Origin: Siphonodentalium dalli
Lineage: Eukaryota > Mollusca > Scaphopoda > Gadilida > Siphonodentaliidae
Direction: 5' to 3'
Length of the DNA stretch: 64,000 nucleotides
NCBI GenBank assembly: GCA_032622095.1
Contig: CP136064.1
Coordinates: 215,900,205-215,964,204 of the forward strand
In this document: positions 1 to 10,800 of the stretch, piece after piece
Numbering within the stretch: the first letter of the stretch is position 1
Layout of the letters: the number at the start of each line of letters is the position of its first letter
Made by a program: the position numbers and the translations under genes
The notes under the pieces: generated by a model
Told to the model about the DNA's origin: nothing
Seen by the model: the letters and a program-made list of their open reading frames with translations, nothing else
Database searches by the model: none

Positions 1-333
1 GTCTGTCCCGCTTTATACTAACCCTCAGACTATCGATATGGAAGCTTCAGACACAAGAACCTTCACCCTAATGCACTCTAAAGTAGTGAAAACTTTCAAC
101 AACTACATGTATGTTGTCTTGTTGTCTAATCCTCTCCTCACATAAGATTTTATCCTTCCTATATAACATACTTCATACAATATCCAATTCCTCTGTGTTA
201 AAAAACTGTATCTGTAGAATGCTGTTTGGTTTTCATAATCAGTATTTTCTGACATTTTCATCACTGTCTCTCTTGTCTCGGTTGAAAACAAAGAGAGCTT
301 ATTAATATACATTTATTTATTTTTTCTCTGCAG
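1..333 (+). other. Intron (3' part) of the C2H2 zinc-finger gene
   Basis: This AT-rich non-coding stretch ends in a long pyrimidine run followed by CAG at 331-333, a good 3' splice site. The reading frame of the zinc-finger exon continues unbroken up to this acceptor, so the upstream sequence is read as intron. No repeat family seen elsewhere in the window was recognised in it. Confidence 0.75.
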
Positions 334-1909
334 GAAATTAAGATATATTCATGACCAAAACTACCACACAGAGCATGCTGGCAGACGAGAATGTGCACAG
401 TGTGGGAAAGTATATGACGATATATATGCTTTGAAGGCGCACATTAAAGTTGCACATATTGTCGGGAGACCTTTTGCTTGTGATCAGTGTCCCGCAAAGT
501 TCAGATCCCAGGGAGATTTGACCACCCATAAGGTCGAACGGCACAAACCTAGGAAATACGAGTGTGAGTTTTGTCACAAAAAGTTTGGTTTGAAATACAA
601 ATTGTTGAATCATGAACGTGCTCATGGACTCCATAAAGAAAACGATGGAAAGTGCCCACAATGTGAATATAGATATCACACGAACACTGGTTTAAAAAGT
701 CATTTGGCGTTAATGCACGGAGATAATAAACTGACTCTACATTGCTGCTACTGTGGTAGAGGGTACATGAAAGCAGCTAAACAGGCGTGGGTTACTCATA
801 TCGTTAGAAGTCATCTCAAGCTATTTTCATTCAAATGTCCACTCTGCCCACAAGGATTTTTCAAGTCTAATCGTTTGAAAGTTCATATGAAAAACATGCA
901 TGAAGTAGAAAACTACGAGGTGAAAAATATCAAAGAATTTTCTATCTTTGAGCGAAAAGCTGACCAACTTTTCTACTGTCCTACATGCGGAACAAGTTTC
1001 TTTCACAAAGCCAAGTTGGTTTTGCATATGCAAGAGACGCATTCAAATCTGTTTCCACATAAATGTGAGTCATGTGTTCAGAGTTTCGTTAGCAGATATG
1101 TACTCCAGAAACACCAGAAAAGCGCTCATGATAAGGTGTTTTCACCGGAGGAGGAAATTCCTGATCCAGTAGAAACTGAAGAAGAACGATTGAAGCAGGA
1201 GAAACGTCAAAAGGTAAAACAACGGGAATTAAATAAAAAGCAAAGACTCGCTGCATGTTCTCTGGAAGCAGATGCTACAAACAGTGCAGATAAAAACTTG
1301 GAAGCAGAAACTGAAGAAGAAAGATTGAAACGGGAGAAACGTCAAAAGGTGAGACAAGAGATATTGCGCAGAAAGCAAAAAATCGCTGAGGAAAAAGAGC
1401 AAGAATGTGCAGCTGCAAATTCTCGGGAAGCAGATGCTACAAATAGTGCTGATAAAAACTTAGAAGCAGTGTTTTCCAAGGCTCCGGATAGAACAAAAGC
1501 ATCTGATAATTCAGGGCAAGACTTTGCTGCTCAAGTGACATCTGGAATGGAACTAGATTCAGGTACATCGTCGCCTTCACTGGACTCGTCAATAAATCTT
1601 CCATCCACTTCACACCAACATATTCTTTTGAAACCAATAAATTCTGATTCAGTTGCTTCCTGTTCAGGATCAAAGGAGGTTATGATTTCAGAGGAATATA
1701 TACAAGTGGAAAAGGATGGCAACACCTTTCTGATATACAATCGGAACAAAAACAAAACTGATCAGCCGGATATGTCATTAGATGAAATAACCCAATTGGT
1801 GATTACTGCCGAAAATTCCTTACAGATGTCTGGAGTTGACGGTGATTTAAGGGAACATTCTGCTGATGAACCTGTTGTCATTGTGGTTGATGATGGGTCA
1901 AACAACTAA
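334..1909 (+). CDS. C2H2 zinc-finger protein, 3'-terminal coding exon (5' exons outside the window)
   Basis: Putative nuclear nucleic-acid-binding protein, probably a transcription regulator; target unknown. The exon opens after the CAG acceptor at 331-333. Base 334 completes a split codon, then 524 codons run from 335 to the TAA at 1907-1909. It opens inside a finger (the H-x4-H half at residues 6-11), so earlier fingers lie upstream. Eight complete fingers follow at exon residues about 20-41, 49-70, 77-97, 107-128, 137-160, 168-189, 215-236 and 244-265. Finger 5 is atypical, with 14 rather than 12 residues between the second Cys and first His. Linkers are mostly not TGEKP-like. The 259-residue tail is charged and probably coiled coil; it contains a tandem duplication of an EEERLK-EKRQK segment (bases 1172-1306 and 1307-1469), then a Ser-rich acidic C-terminus. 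The in-frame TTG at 431 is not a start. Orthology was not assigned. Confidence 0.93.
1172..1469 (+). repeat. Intragenic tandem duplication in the zinc-finger protein tail
   Basis: Two tandem copies encode ETEEERLK[QR]EKRQKV followed by EADATNSADKNLEA. The first is about 135 bp and the second about 163 bp, with roughly nine extra codons. Coding phase is kept. The unit is lysine/glutamate-rich and predicted helical. It looks like a recent in-frame duplication in the C-terminal tail. Confidence 0.85.
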
Positions 1910-1916
1910 GGCCTGT

Positions 1917-2138
1917 TTAACCCTTCTGTACTAATTGGATTCTCCTAATCAGTTAAAAAGTGTACATCGAAATGGACTATTATTGATATTGATGTACAGG
2001 TAATATAAGCAGACTGAGTCCTATTTATTGAAGGAAATGTTCAGATAATAAGTTCAATGGTTATTTGTTGAACTTATTAATTGAACATTTCCTATGGGAT
2101 AACTACTCATCAATGATGCTTTAGATAGAAAGGGTTAA
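1917..2138. mobile_element. TTAA-flanked MITE, CCCTTTCTATAC-end family (in the zinc-finger 3' UTR)
   Basis: The sequence starts TTAA-CCCTTCTGTAC and ends GATAGAAAGGG-TTAA, giving terminal inverted repeats flanked by duplicated TTAA. It has an internal near-palindrome (GAAATGTTCAGATAATAAG against its complement). Related copies lie at about 45440-45701, 61382-61640 and 61694-61922. TTAA duplication with CCC ends is typical of piggyBac-type elements. It is non-coding and begins only 7 bp after the zinc-finger stop codon. Confidence 0.85.
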
Positions 2139-2573
2139 GGGGGAGGTCAAGTGACCAATTTTGAATGAGGATTTCCATGCAAATCTGCAGAGCAAAAGTT
2201 ACAGAGTTACATGCATTTCTGAGTGTGACTTGATGTGGTATTGAAACGTGTTAGATTATAATGTTGGTGTATTTTTTTATTTTTTTATTTTATATTGATT
2301 TTTCAAATGTAGGTCATGTGATGAAATTCCATAAAAAAAATTCTTAAAAATATATTTATTACAAAATTTTATAATTTACCTAGCGCACAAGCCAGTTAAA
2401 TATTAGGACTATTCAGTGACATACCTGCCTTGGACAACTACTTCATACATAACTTTTGCTCCGGAGATTTGCATGGAAATCTCCATTCAAAATGTGATAT
2501 ATCATGACCTGTCATGCTTTTCTGACATTGACAAATATTTGCTGCATTGCTTTATAAATGTTAGCTGTTCACA
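2139..2573. other. AT-rich non-coding stretch downstream of the zinc-finger gene
   Basis: T-rich and A-rich runs around 2265-2350 are present. No open frame with protein features and no clear AATAAA signal were seen. It may hold the rest of the 3' UTR. Confidence 0.4.
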
Positions 2574-2790
2574 GGCAAAATATCGAGATAAAACTCCAGA
2601 GAAAAAGCTTCAACACTAAGATAACCTGCAGTATAGGTGTAGCGCTTTCATTAATGTTTAACTTCATCAGGACCGAGTTTGGTGTCCTGATGAAGTTAAA
2701 CATTAACGAAAGCGCTACACCTTTACTGCAGATTATCTTAGTGTTCATTCGGAAGCTTTTTCTCTGGAGATTTATCTCGATTTTTTTGCC
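2574..2790. mobile_element. Foldback (palindromic) element, about 217 bp
   Basis: Two arms of roughly 100 bp form a near-perfect inverted repeat. The outer ends are GGCAAAA and TTTTTGCC, and the arms meet around 2673-2682 with a very short loop. Both strands give similar open frames only because of the symmetry. No other copy was found in the window. Confidence 0.85.
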
Positions 2791-4048
2791 TTCGCCAACT
2801 TTAACACTCAGATATGGCCTCGAGTTTTTCACTCTCCGATGTCACTAGTGACACAGCTTAACCACAGTGGATTTTCACTCTACGAACCCTCCAACCACTG
2901 GGGATGAACAAGAAGGACTTTTAGTCGATTCTTTCATTGTTACCTGTTCACACTCTGTGATCACTTGAATGTGGTTCGGTCAAGTTCAAAGCCAGTTCTC
3001 AGTAGTTATACGCCCGTTCCTGGTGTGCATATTTTCTACGCTGCCAAAATTCAATACAAAATCAAGAGTATTTCAAATTAGTTCTATTATTTCTTCATTG
3101 CATCCTATATATAGCAGATATTCAGTCATACTAGTTGTATTATCAACAGAATAGAGCATAGGTCCTGTGTTGTAATGAAATTTTTTTTGCACAAACTGCA
3201 CCTCTACAAAAAATTTCTAATCAAACACTGAAAGAAAAGTCATTGTTTTCTTTTATCCACTGTGGAGGATCTGCTCCTCAAAATCTCATTCCGTACTAGC
3301 AAATTCCGATTCCGTTGTGAGTTTTTCCGCTTGTCGACCGAGCAAATTTCAAATTTACCTGTCGAAAAACTTTAAAACACAGATGAAATGCAAGTTTAAT
3401 GACATATCATGTTAATGTTTACCTCTAGCTTCAACCGGGACATGTTCCCCTATAATTCTGTTGCCTTAATAGCCAGCAAAATGCTGTAATCTGTGATTTA
3501 TGTTTTCGCTCCGATTCCTGCCCTGTATGTTCCGTTGTCGCCCGAGTAAGTCCAATTGTCGCCCGAGCAATGCTCTTTAGATTTTGACTAGAAACGTCCA
3601 GTTTTTCTAGCGATAAACGTCTCCATATGACGGCCCTTAGCTTTTGTCTTCAAAGTGATGACGAAAGTATTAAAGGGGCATGCATTCAGACTCTTTATGC
3701 AGTACATTTTCGGATAATGTTATCAAATGTTATCAATGTCTTCATTTTCCTGATATAATCAGTATTCGTCGTTGAAAACTTTCCTACATCAGTTTCGCGC
3801 CGGAAGTCGCACATTTTACTTTGAAATTGTGCGAGCGACGTAAAGCTATAGGTCAGTATATTACGATATATATCGATTAGCAGGGCAAATAATCAACGAT
3901 GATACGAGAGGATAACTATGGTTTTTGACTGAAAACGAGAATTATCATGAATTGGTACAAGCAAATACCGATTGGAAAATATATATATGCGTGTACATGT
4001 ACCCACAAATGATATAATGTGTTCAGTTAAAAGCAGTAGGTTTCCTTT
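2791..4048. other. No recognised feature
   Basis: The sequence has mixed composition. Short similar phrases near 3325 and 3538-3565 (GTCGCCCGAG-type words) recur, but no gene, transposon end or RNA gene was recognised. Confidence 0.4.
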
Positions 4049-4130
4049 TTATGTTTACCCATACCATAGTATGGTAAACATAGTGTCATTGCCCGGATTG
4101 ACCACTCGTCGTTAGTCCGTCCGTCCGTCC

Positions 4131-4180
<50 letters not shown>

Positions 4181-5002
4181 AGACACTTTACGCATGGTGC
4201 GATAACTGAAATATTTTCTATCTGATTGGAACCAAATTTTGTATATGAATTTCTCAGCACCAAATACAGATCGAGTTCGAATATGGGTTCGATCCAAGTT
4301 TTTTTTACAGAGTTATGGCCCTTTTTCGACTTAGAATTCATGCATGCTACCATAACTCAAAATTTTTTTATCTGATCAGAATCAAATTTGGTATGCAAGT
4401 TTCTGGGACCAAAATACAGATCGAGTTCGAATATGGGTTTGATCCGATATTTTGTAATGGAGTTATGGCCCTTTGACTTAGAATTTCTGCATGTTTTGAT
4501 AAATCAACCATTTTTCAGCTGATAAGAACCAAATTTGGTATGCGAGTTTCTCAACTCAAAATACAAATCGAGATTGAATATGGGTTAGATCCAACATTTT
4601 ATACCAGAGTTATGGCCCTTTTTCAACTAAGAATTGAACAGATAACCATAGCAGTCAACAACTAATTGATTACCAGCAGTATCACTTTAGCTCTGTGGAG
4701 ACAAACAGTAAATCTGAGTTATTGATAATTAGAGTTATTGTTAGACATTAGTGTGAGGTGTAACCAGATATATGTTTTTGAGGGACAGGACACTGGCTTA
4801 CAGGCTGTAGCTCTATCTAATTAATTTGCACTCTTACTCTGGGTTTCTGAGAAGGTCTCTATGCCAGGAAAGATGGGAATAAATTGTGTTTTATCACATA
4901 TTTTGTCATGTTTGTCCAGTGTTTCACCGAAAAAAAAATCAAATGCATGCCCATGCTGGTGGAGATGGGAAAATTGATACTTTAATACCCACAAAAGACT
5001 AA
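4049..5002 (+). mobile_element. Helentron-like non-autonomous element, copy 1 (3' end missing)
   Basis: The 5' end is a hairpin at 4053-4079 (GTTTACC ... GGTAAAC), then a GTCC/GTCT tetranucleotide run at 4115-4180. About three degenerate ~155-bp tandem units follow to about 4640, each carrying a phrase like GAGTTATGGCCCTTTTTC. The similarity to copy 3 fades after about 4740, and the shared 3' terminus is absent before copy 2 starts. Hairpin ends, a microsatellite and tandem core units resemble pearl/HINE elements of molluscs. The rolling-circle class is an inference. Confidence 0.7.
4115..4180 (+). repeat. (GTCC/GTCT)n tetranucleotide microsatellite
   Basis: GTCC units grade into about 12-13 GTCT units. 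The same run sits at the same internal position in copies 3 (5758-5796) and 4 (13785-13803), so it is part of the transposon consensus. Confidence 0.95.
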
Positions 5003-5694
5003 TTTTTATGTTTACCCATATCATAGTATGGAAGTGTCAACATCCGGATTGACCAACTGTCATTAGTACATCCATCTGTTTGTCTGTAGACACTTTACGC
5101 ATGGTGCGATAACTCAAACATTTTTTATATGATCAGAACCAAATTTTTGTATATGAATTTCTCAGCTCAAAAGACAGATCGAGTTCGAATATGTGTTTTA
5201 TCAGACAATTTTTAACTGATTTATGGCTCTTTTTCAACAAAAAAAATATTCACTCTTAAAAAAAAAAAAATTTAGTTTGAATTCCTTGCCCTATTTAACA
5301 TAAGCCTGTGATTTATTGACAGCTCTGCTGTATAACAGATATTAATCGGTCAGCAGTGAGGTGTTCATCTTGATTGCTGTTGTGGGTAGAATTTGATACA
5401 TTATCATTATATTGGAATCTCTTGATCAAGTATTGCATGTCCAGGTCACCTTTTCACATTTAACCCAAGGCTGTGGTGGTTCAGCATTACAGATCCTGTT
5501 CAAGTGCATTCTCTTATATAAATGTGAGTGACACATAAATTCCAGTAATTTGTGTTATGTGCATTGTCTATAATAGTACCTAACAGTATACTCTATAATT
5601 CAACATCAAAACTCTCATTTATAATTCCGATCAGAGTAATTTACTATTGCCAAGGGATGGGTTAACATCTGCCGATCGTGATCGGCCTCTCGTT
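5003..5694 (+). mobile_element. Helentron-like element, copy 2
   Basis: It starts with the same ATGTTTACCCATA 5' motif, with the right arm of the hairpin decayed. The tandem core is short. It ends with the family 3' terminus: CTATTGCCAAGG, the hairpin GCCGATCGTGATCGGC at 5671-5686, then CTCTCGTT to 5694. The next copy begins at once. Confidence 0.72.
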
Positions 5695-8332
5695 ATGTTT
5701 ACCCATACCATAGTATGGTAAACATAGTGTCGTTGCCCGGATTGACCACTCGTCGTTAGTCCGTCCGTCCGTCTGTCTGTCTGTCTGTCTGTCTGTAGAC
5801 ACTTTACGCATGGTGCGATAACTCGAACATTTTATATCTGATCGGAACCAAATTTTGTATATGAATTTGTCAGCACCAAATACAGATCGAGTTCGAATAT
5901 GGGTTCGATCCGAGTTTTTTTCACGGAGTTATGGCCCTTTTTCGACTTAGAATTCATGCATGCTACCATAACTCAAAAAAAAATTATCTGATCAGAATCA
6001 AATTTGGTATGCAAGTTTCTCGGACCAAAATACAGATCGAGTTCGAATATGGGTTTGATCCAATATTTTTCAATGGAGTTATGGCCCTTTTTCGACTTAG
6101 AATTCATGCATGCTGCCATAACTCAATTTTTTTTTTATTTGATCGGAACCAAATTTGGTATGCGAGTTTCTCAACTCAAAATACAGATCGAGTTTGAATA
6201 TGGGTTATATCCAACATTTTATACCAGAGTTATGGCCCTTTTTCAACTAAGAATTGAACAGATAACCATAGCAGTCTACAATTAATTACCAGTGGTATCA
6301 GTTTAGCTCTGAGAGCAGTAAATCTGTATTATGGGAATTAGAGTTATTTTTTACTCCCATGTTTATGATGACACACTCCTCACCTGTATAGTTTTTGGTA
6401 TCGATCGGTTGATCGGTTTAGAAATTATTAACACTTTGCATCCGCACATAGGCATGAGCTATCCGATGCTGTAACCAAATTATTTTTTGTCCGATTGTTT
6501 TCATATTTGATATGTAGGTTTATAATGACACACCCCTCACCTGTATAGTTTTTGGTATCGATCGGTTGATCGGTTTAGAAAATAATTAACCCTGCACACA
6601 AATGCTATCTGATCCATCTAAGTCAAACTGTTTTCTTCTGATATGCCTCATATTTCTTACCAAGGTTTTTCTTAGCACGTTCTTTATCTGTATGGTTTTT
6701 GGTATCGTTTAATTAACCCTTTTCATACTTATGTTTACTTAGAACTCAAAACATTTTTCATCTGATCTACACCAAATTTGGTACATGTGGTCCTCACCCC
6801 GAAATACAGATCAAGTTCAAATTTGGGTTTGATCCGATATATTTTAACAGAGTTATGGCCCTTTATAATTCAAGTAATTTACTACCTATTGTATATGCCC
6901 TGTGAGAATTTAAGACAAACAACTTTACACAGTAATCTGCCATATTGGGATCAGAAAATGACACTAGATACTCTTTGCTAAACGACTGCTGCTCCCAGAG
7001 CTGTCAAATTTAAGTGATTGATGATACTTTACTCCAGTTTGTGTGCAATAGTAATTTAACCCAACCTGTTGAAACATGTTCATGGCATTAATACAAATAG
7101 TCCATTGTCCATGTGAAGGATTTTCTGGAGCATGGCTGTTTAGAGAATTGTTGTTTACAGAGACACTGTTGTCTTATCTTGAGAAAACAATTTATCCACA
7201 CATTAGTTCCATCATATGATGTCATTGAAAATGATTAACACTCTCCACACATCATATGTTCATTCTCCTATTCTATGTCCAGGTTGATCGTGATCCACTT
7301 TTCACTTGCATGTATTTCAGGATTAAAATTAACCTATTCCATAGACACATCATATCTGATACGCAGATTTTAAATTATCTCTTTCGCCTTAGGCCAGGTT
7401 CACTAAGAATTTCTATTAATTATAAGCCACCAATTGAATATTCATCATTTGAGGATATATCTTATTTTGAAATTCCCTCTATTGCATTTGGGCTGCAGGA
7501 TAATAATAATGGTTCTGGTATTCTTGAAGCTGACTTTTTGGTCAAATATTTTTCACCCAATCACTTTTATTATCTCATTCAGGTTGATTGTGATACATTC
7601 TTCATGTGTATAGATTTTGGTATTGATTGAATGGTTTTGAGAATATTAACCCAATATTTAATAATATTTCTGCTGTTACAGACATTGTATCTTTCCAATG
7701 ATCAGCTTAGAATAAAATTAACCATAGGTACATGTATACTGTACGCGATCCAATGTTATGACTCTAATATTTTCAATTTGACCCTTCTCATATCTCTCCT
7801 TTAGTTATCTGATAATTCTGTATTAAAATATTTTATATCCAACCATTATCAATCATATTTAATATCAAGGTCTATACACCCCTCACTTATATAGATGTTC
7901 AGGTGTTTGTTGGTCTCTAATCTCAATCATCCCATAACTTTTACTATGCAGCTAACACAACAACATAATCTGTTATGACTCAGGTTCCATTGTAAGAATT
8001 AAATAAATAGAGTTATTATGATGTTAATATTGTAACAATTATATCTTTAACAGCTATGGTGCATCTGTCTGACTGTGTTTGGGTATAATTATCTTTATCA
8101 ATCTATCACACATACATGTATCTCTGTTGGAGTGACCGAATAGGTTGAAATCGAATGTCATATCCATCTTCCTATTGTGTTTAAATGAGCAAGTTGCTCA
8201 ATATGTCTGATTCCACTATGAAACTAATAAATAATAGTACGCTGTGAATTGTTGAAATTCTTGCACTCATAAAAAGATCGCTATCGCCAAGGTATGGGTT
8301 AAACATCTGCCGATCGTGATCGGCCTCTCGTT
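5695..8332 (+). mobile_element. Helentron-like element, copy 3 (complete, 2.6 kb)
   Basis: It begins directly after copy 2 with the 5' hairpin (about 5697-5723), then a GTCC/GTCT run at 5758-5796 and three ~155-bp units to about 6280. A second set of degenerate units (phrases like GGTATCGATCGGTTGATCGG at about 6400 and 6555) follows. A long AT-rich part leads to the shared 3' end, with the hairpin at 8309-8324 and CTCTCGTT at 8325-8332. Open frames at 5931-6285 are translations of the tandem units. No Rep/helicase coding was seen. Confidence 0.75.
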
Positions 8333-8407
8333 ATTACATGCGGTTTCGTGATTTTGATTTACAATTATTGCTGTCAGGCGATTGTTTTGCCGAATGAACT
8401 GTAGACG

Positions 8408-8506
8408 TAATTGCGCTTAAGTGCAATAAGAATATTCCTTATTGCGCTTAAATGCAATTAGAGATTCCTTATTGATCGTATAAGTGCAATAAGATCTTCT
8501 CTTATT
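8408..8506. repeat. Palindrome array, block 1 (TTGCGCTTAAGCGCAA family)
   Basis: About three degenerate copies of a 16-bp palindrome centred on CTTAAG are separated by AT-rich spacers resembling TAGAGATTCCTTA. The period is about 32-36 bp. The array is split from block 2 by the element at 8507-9470. Confidence 0.85.
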
Positions 8507-9470
8507 GTCCCCCGTTAAATTTATTTTCGGGGGACTATTGTAATCAGCTCCGTCCGTCAGTCGCACCGTCGAGCCGTCCGTCCGTCCGGAGTTATAACTC
8601 CAGTAATGATCATCCGATTTGATTGAAACTTGGTATGTTGGTGACGGTGTCTCAACCAAGCACACAGGTGCTCTGCAATTCTGGGTTTGATCCGATGTTC
8701 TTTTGTGGAGTTATTTCCCTTTTTTCAACTTGTTTTTCACTTAGAACATTTCTCACTTTTTCGGTTTCTGGATGATGTCTCAAGTTTGGATCCTTTAATT
8801 GCAAATACCGTTTGTATGTGGATCAGTCATATCAAGATACAGGTTGCGATCAAATAGAGTTATGGACTTTTTTCGACTTTTTTCTTTGGTTTCCGGATGA
8901 TAACTCAAGTTTTGACAGTTCAATTGAAAATTCCGTTTTTTTGTGAGTCACTGATATCAAAATACAGGTCAAGTTCGAATTTGAGTTTGATCAGATGATT
9001 TTTCTCAAGAGTTATGGGCTTTTCGACATAGAAAATTAAATTTTTCTTGTTTTTTTCTTTGGTTTCCGGATGATAACTCAAGTTTGGATTGTTTAATTGG
9101 AAATTCTTTTTTTTTGTGGGTCGTTCATATCAAAATACAGGTCAAGTTCGAATTTGAGTTTGATCCAATGATTTTTCCCAGAGTTATGGGCCTTTCGACT
9201 TTGAAAAACATTTTTTATAATTTTCTGTATGAGGGTACCTTCATGGTGTAATCAACTCCTCCTACAGTTTTGATCGTAGATATTTGTAACTTCAGAGTAT
9301 TGTTACCCACATATTGGAGATGTGCAACATGTATATAGATGACAGAAAAAATATTTTTTTATGGAATTATTAACCCTTTCGACTTAGAACATTTCAACAT
9401 TTTTTTTAATTTCTTTAACAAAACGGCATCGATTTGCCACGTTGTCGGGGGACACTGTGGTCGGCTGACC
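8507..9470 (+). mobile_element. Helentron-like element of a second type, inside the palindrome array
   Basis: The 5' hairpin is GTCCCCCG (8507-8514) with CGGGGGAC (8528-8535). A CCGT-rich stretch at about 8545-8590 is followed by three or four ~150-bp units (TTTCCGGATGATAACTCAAG phrases at about 8766, 8890 and 9062). The 3' end carries GGGGGAC and a small hairpin GGTCGGCTGACC (9459-9470). It interrupts the palindrome array, whose units resume immediately on the right. It is non-coding. Confidence 0.72.
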
Positions 9471-9605
9471 TTTTATTGTGCTTAAGCTCAATTGGAATAT
9501 TCCTTATTGTGCTTAAGCGCAATTATAGGGACTGCGAAATAAGACATTTCTTATTGCACCTAAGCGCAATTACATCTCTGGCTCCTCATTCTTATTGCGC
9601 TTAAA
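9471..9605. repeat. Palindrome array, block 2
   Basis: About four units of the CTTAAG-centred palindrome, for example TTGTGCTTAAGCGCAA, have AT-rich spacers. The last unit stops at its central TTAA (about 9599-9602), where a different sequence begins. Confidence 0.82.
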
Positions 9606-10250
9606 GGCACGTGAGGCCTTGGTTGTCGAAAATATTCATATTTGTTCCAATCACCGTAAACAGAAAAACATTAAAACGCATACAGTTTCGTTCATATATA
9701 CCATGGCTATCGCGTAAACAGCATGTTATCATAAAGACCTACTATATTTTACCTAAGCAAGAGCCTGATTGTGTTACAGAAGACAGCACAATGCTACTGG
9801 CTAATCACACAAAAATGGCAAAACGCTCTTTAGTAGTGCCATATCAGGAATTCACCAACAAAGAACGCTCTTTATGTTTACAATCATAATATAAACAAAC
9901 ACCAGAAAAGTAACTTTCTATGCTTTTGTTTACATAACAATGGTAAAACATATGACAATAACATACTGTTTATGCGATATTTCTTGTTTGTATACGGACA
10001 AAGTCTGTCTACATTTTGATGTTCTTTCTGTTTGTGGCGGTTTTTGACGGGTGGAAATATTTTCACAGGATACCCACCGCCAAGGCCAACCGTACCTTTA
10101 AGCGAAATTAATATCTCCATCATGAGATAACCCCTCTGTGGAAATAGTAGAATCCGAATAGGCCTACGCGTGGACAGTCACCAGGTCACCAATAAACTCC
10201 AACCATTGCACTATGGACAGCCATTTGAATTACAGGGTGTTTATGTAATG
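9606..10250. other. Unassigned sequence between palindrome blocks 2 and 3
   Basis: This stretch has no recognised gene. Short open frames on both strands lack any familiar motif. It may be an insertion that split the array or the array's original flank; its ends show no clear terminal repeats. Confidence 0.4.
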
Positions 10251-10543
10251 TGACTAATTGTGCTTAAGCATAGTAAGGAGTATTTTTATTTCCACTTAAG
10301 CCCAATTAGCTCTTATTGCACTTAAGCTCAATAAGAATATTCCTTATTGCGCTTTTAAAGTGCAATTAGAGATTCTTTTTATGCTTAAGATCAATAAGAT
10401 ATGCTTTATTGCGCTTAAACACAATAAAATATTCGCTTAAGCGCAATTATATATTTCCTTATTGCACTTAAGCGCAATTAGATCTTCCCTTACTGCGCTT
10501 AAGCGCAATTAGAGATTCCTTATTGCGCTTAAAGATCCATAGA
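10251..10543. repeat. Palindrome array, block 3 (longest)
   Basis: About nine units of the TTGCGCTTAAGCGCAA palindrome occur at roughly 30-35 bp spacing. The best copies are around 10433-10520. Spacers repeat the phrases TTAGAGATTCCTTA and TTAGATCTTCCCTTA, so both palindrome and spacer are repeated. The last unit is cut at its central TTAA by a TTAA-type MITE. Confidence 0.88.
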
Positions 10544-10800
10544 CCGAATTAACGCTCGTACAATTACTATTTCCTAGGCTTCGGTGTCAAAAATATTTGA
10601 TTCGAGCCGAGGAACCCACCCATCAAAGTTCAGAGTGATCAAATATCGATTTTTGAAATCTATTATTTTTCACCACCGATAATTTTTAGTGGCCCAGTAA
10701 AAGGTCGACGAAAAGACGATCTCGGACCAAATTGCGGATGAGTACGATAACTCTAAAATCAAGTGGCTTTTTGTGTCAAATAATTGACAAACCGGCAAAA
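10540..10800. mobile_element. Partial TTAA-type MITE related to the AGGTACTCAATCCGA family
   Basis: It starts TTAAAGATCCATAGACCGAA at the broken palindrome and shares the interior phrases AAATATTTGATTCGAG and CATCAAAG..CAGAG with copies at 46782-47269 and 52514-52750. The right end is unclear. Confidence 0.6.

Noticed and set aside
431-460. Start codon of the zinc-finger protein at 431
   Set aside because: The codon is TTG inside a finger helix. The same frame is open upstream to the CAG acceptor at 333 and encodes the first half of that finger.
4027-4353. Open frame with Asp-Arg-Gln-Thr repeats
   Set aside because: Translation of the GTCT microsatellite on the minus strand.
8408-10543. CRISPR-like array of regularly spaced palindromes
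   Set aside because: The spacers are themselves repeated and the setting is a eukaryotic genome; no cas genes. It is a satellite-like palindrome array.
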